From: Bigelowiella natans CCMP2755
Lineage: Eukaryota; Cercozoa; Chlorarachniophyceae
Length of the DNA stretch: 20,000 nt
Direction of reading: 5' to 3'
Assembly: GCA_000320545.1 (NCBI GenBank)
Contig: ADNK01000873.1
Location: forward strand, 1 to 20,000
Shown piece after piece: positions 19,821-20,000 of the stretch. A model generated the notes under the pieces. It did not search any database and was not told where the DNA came from. It saw nothing but the letters and a program-made list of their open reading frames with translations. Positions within the stretch are counted from its first letter, which is position 1, and each line of letters opens with the position of its first letter. A program made the position numbers and the translations under genes.

Positions 19821-19922
19821 TAGTACTACTAGTTTCTCTGCAATAATACCAGATAGTGATGTTTGTTTCTTTATTGATTTTATTTGTTTCTAGTAGTTTT
19901 ATACGATGAGGAACTAATATCC

Positions 19923-19958
<36 letters not shown>

Positions 19959-20000
19959 AATCAAAATGCATTTTGACTTGATTCTTTGGTTGTTGTTGTG
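19821..20000. other. intron or unresolved 3' part of the TBC gene
   Basis: Contains an (ATC)n array at 19923-19958. No exon matching the end of a TBC domain was found before the window edge. Confidence 0.5.

Noticed and set aside
1-20000. CRISPR array, bacterial operon, tRNA or rRNA genes
   Set aside because: No spaced repeats of CRISPR type, no ribosome-binding sites, and no cloverleaf or rRNA sequence recognised; the spliced genes indicate a eukaryotic nuclear genome.

Overview
This window is nuclear DNA from a eukaryote, most likely a single-celled protist or alga. Its genes are cut by many short GT-AG introns, mostly about 50-150 nt, and have no operon structure. I could not place the organism more closely. 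Most exons are too short to stand out as open reading frames. I rebuilt the genes by matching conserved motifs, splice sites and reading phase.

Layout, left to right. 1-1061 is non-coding and rich in CTAG and CATG words. 1062-2871 (-) encodes a coiled-coil protein ending in a SAP-like domain, and it diverges from a small coiled-coil gene at 3086-3394 (+). 3736-4357 (+) encodes a short basic Ser/Arg-rich protein. 4405-6651 (+) is a 14-exon inositol-polyphosphate 5-phosphatase with all its catalytic motifs. 6652-8904 is a second CTAG/CATG-rich block, and it holds a large inverted repeat. 8905-10618 (-) is an Mpv17/PMP22-family membrane protein. 11326-12036 (+) is a small single-pass membrane protein. 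12037-13132 is a third CTAG-containing block. 13133-14397 (-) is the splicing factor ISY1. From about 14.5 kb to the right edge the sequence is packed with triplet microsatellites. Within it lies a TBC-domain Rab GTPase-activating protein gene (recognised exons 16646-19788, +) that runs off the window or has undetected end exons.

The genes are ordinary housekeeping functions (phosphoinositide turnover, Rab/membrane traffic, organelle membrane, spliceosome) and form no evident pathway cluster. The unusual part is between them. The CTAG-rich blocks carry at least 17 perfect copies of the pattern W4-CTAG-W4, in which an identical 4-bp word sits on each side of CTAG. By chance fewer than about one is expected. 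One copy lies in the left arm of the inverted repeat, and the right arm keeps the matching uninterrupted site. That pair shows directly that the pattern arises by inserting CTAG together with a 4-bp duplication. This looks like a very small insertion or a transposon-excision footprint with target-site duplication, repeated and nested many times. A second oddity is that several microsatellites in the TBC gene start exactly at a 5' splice site.
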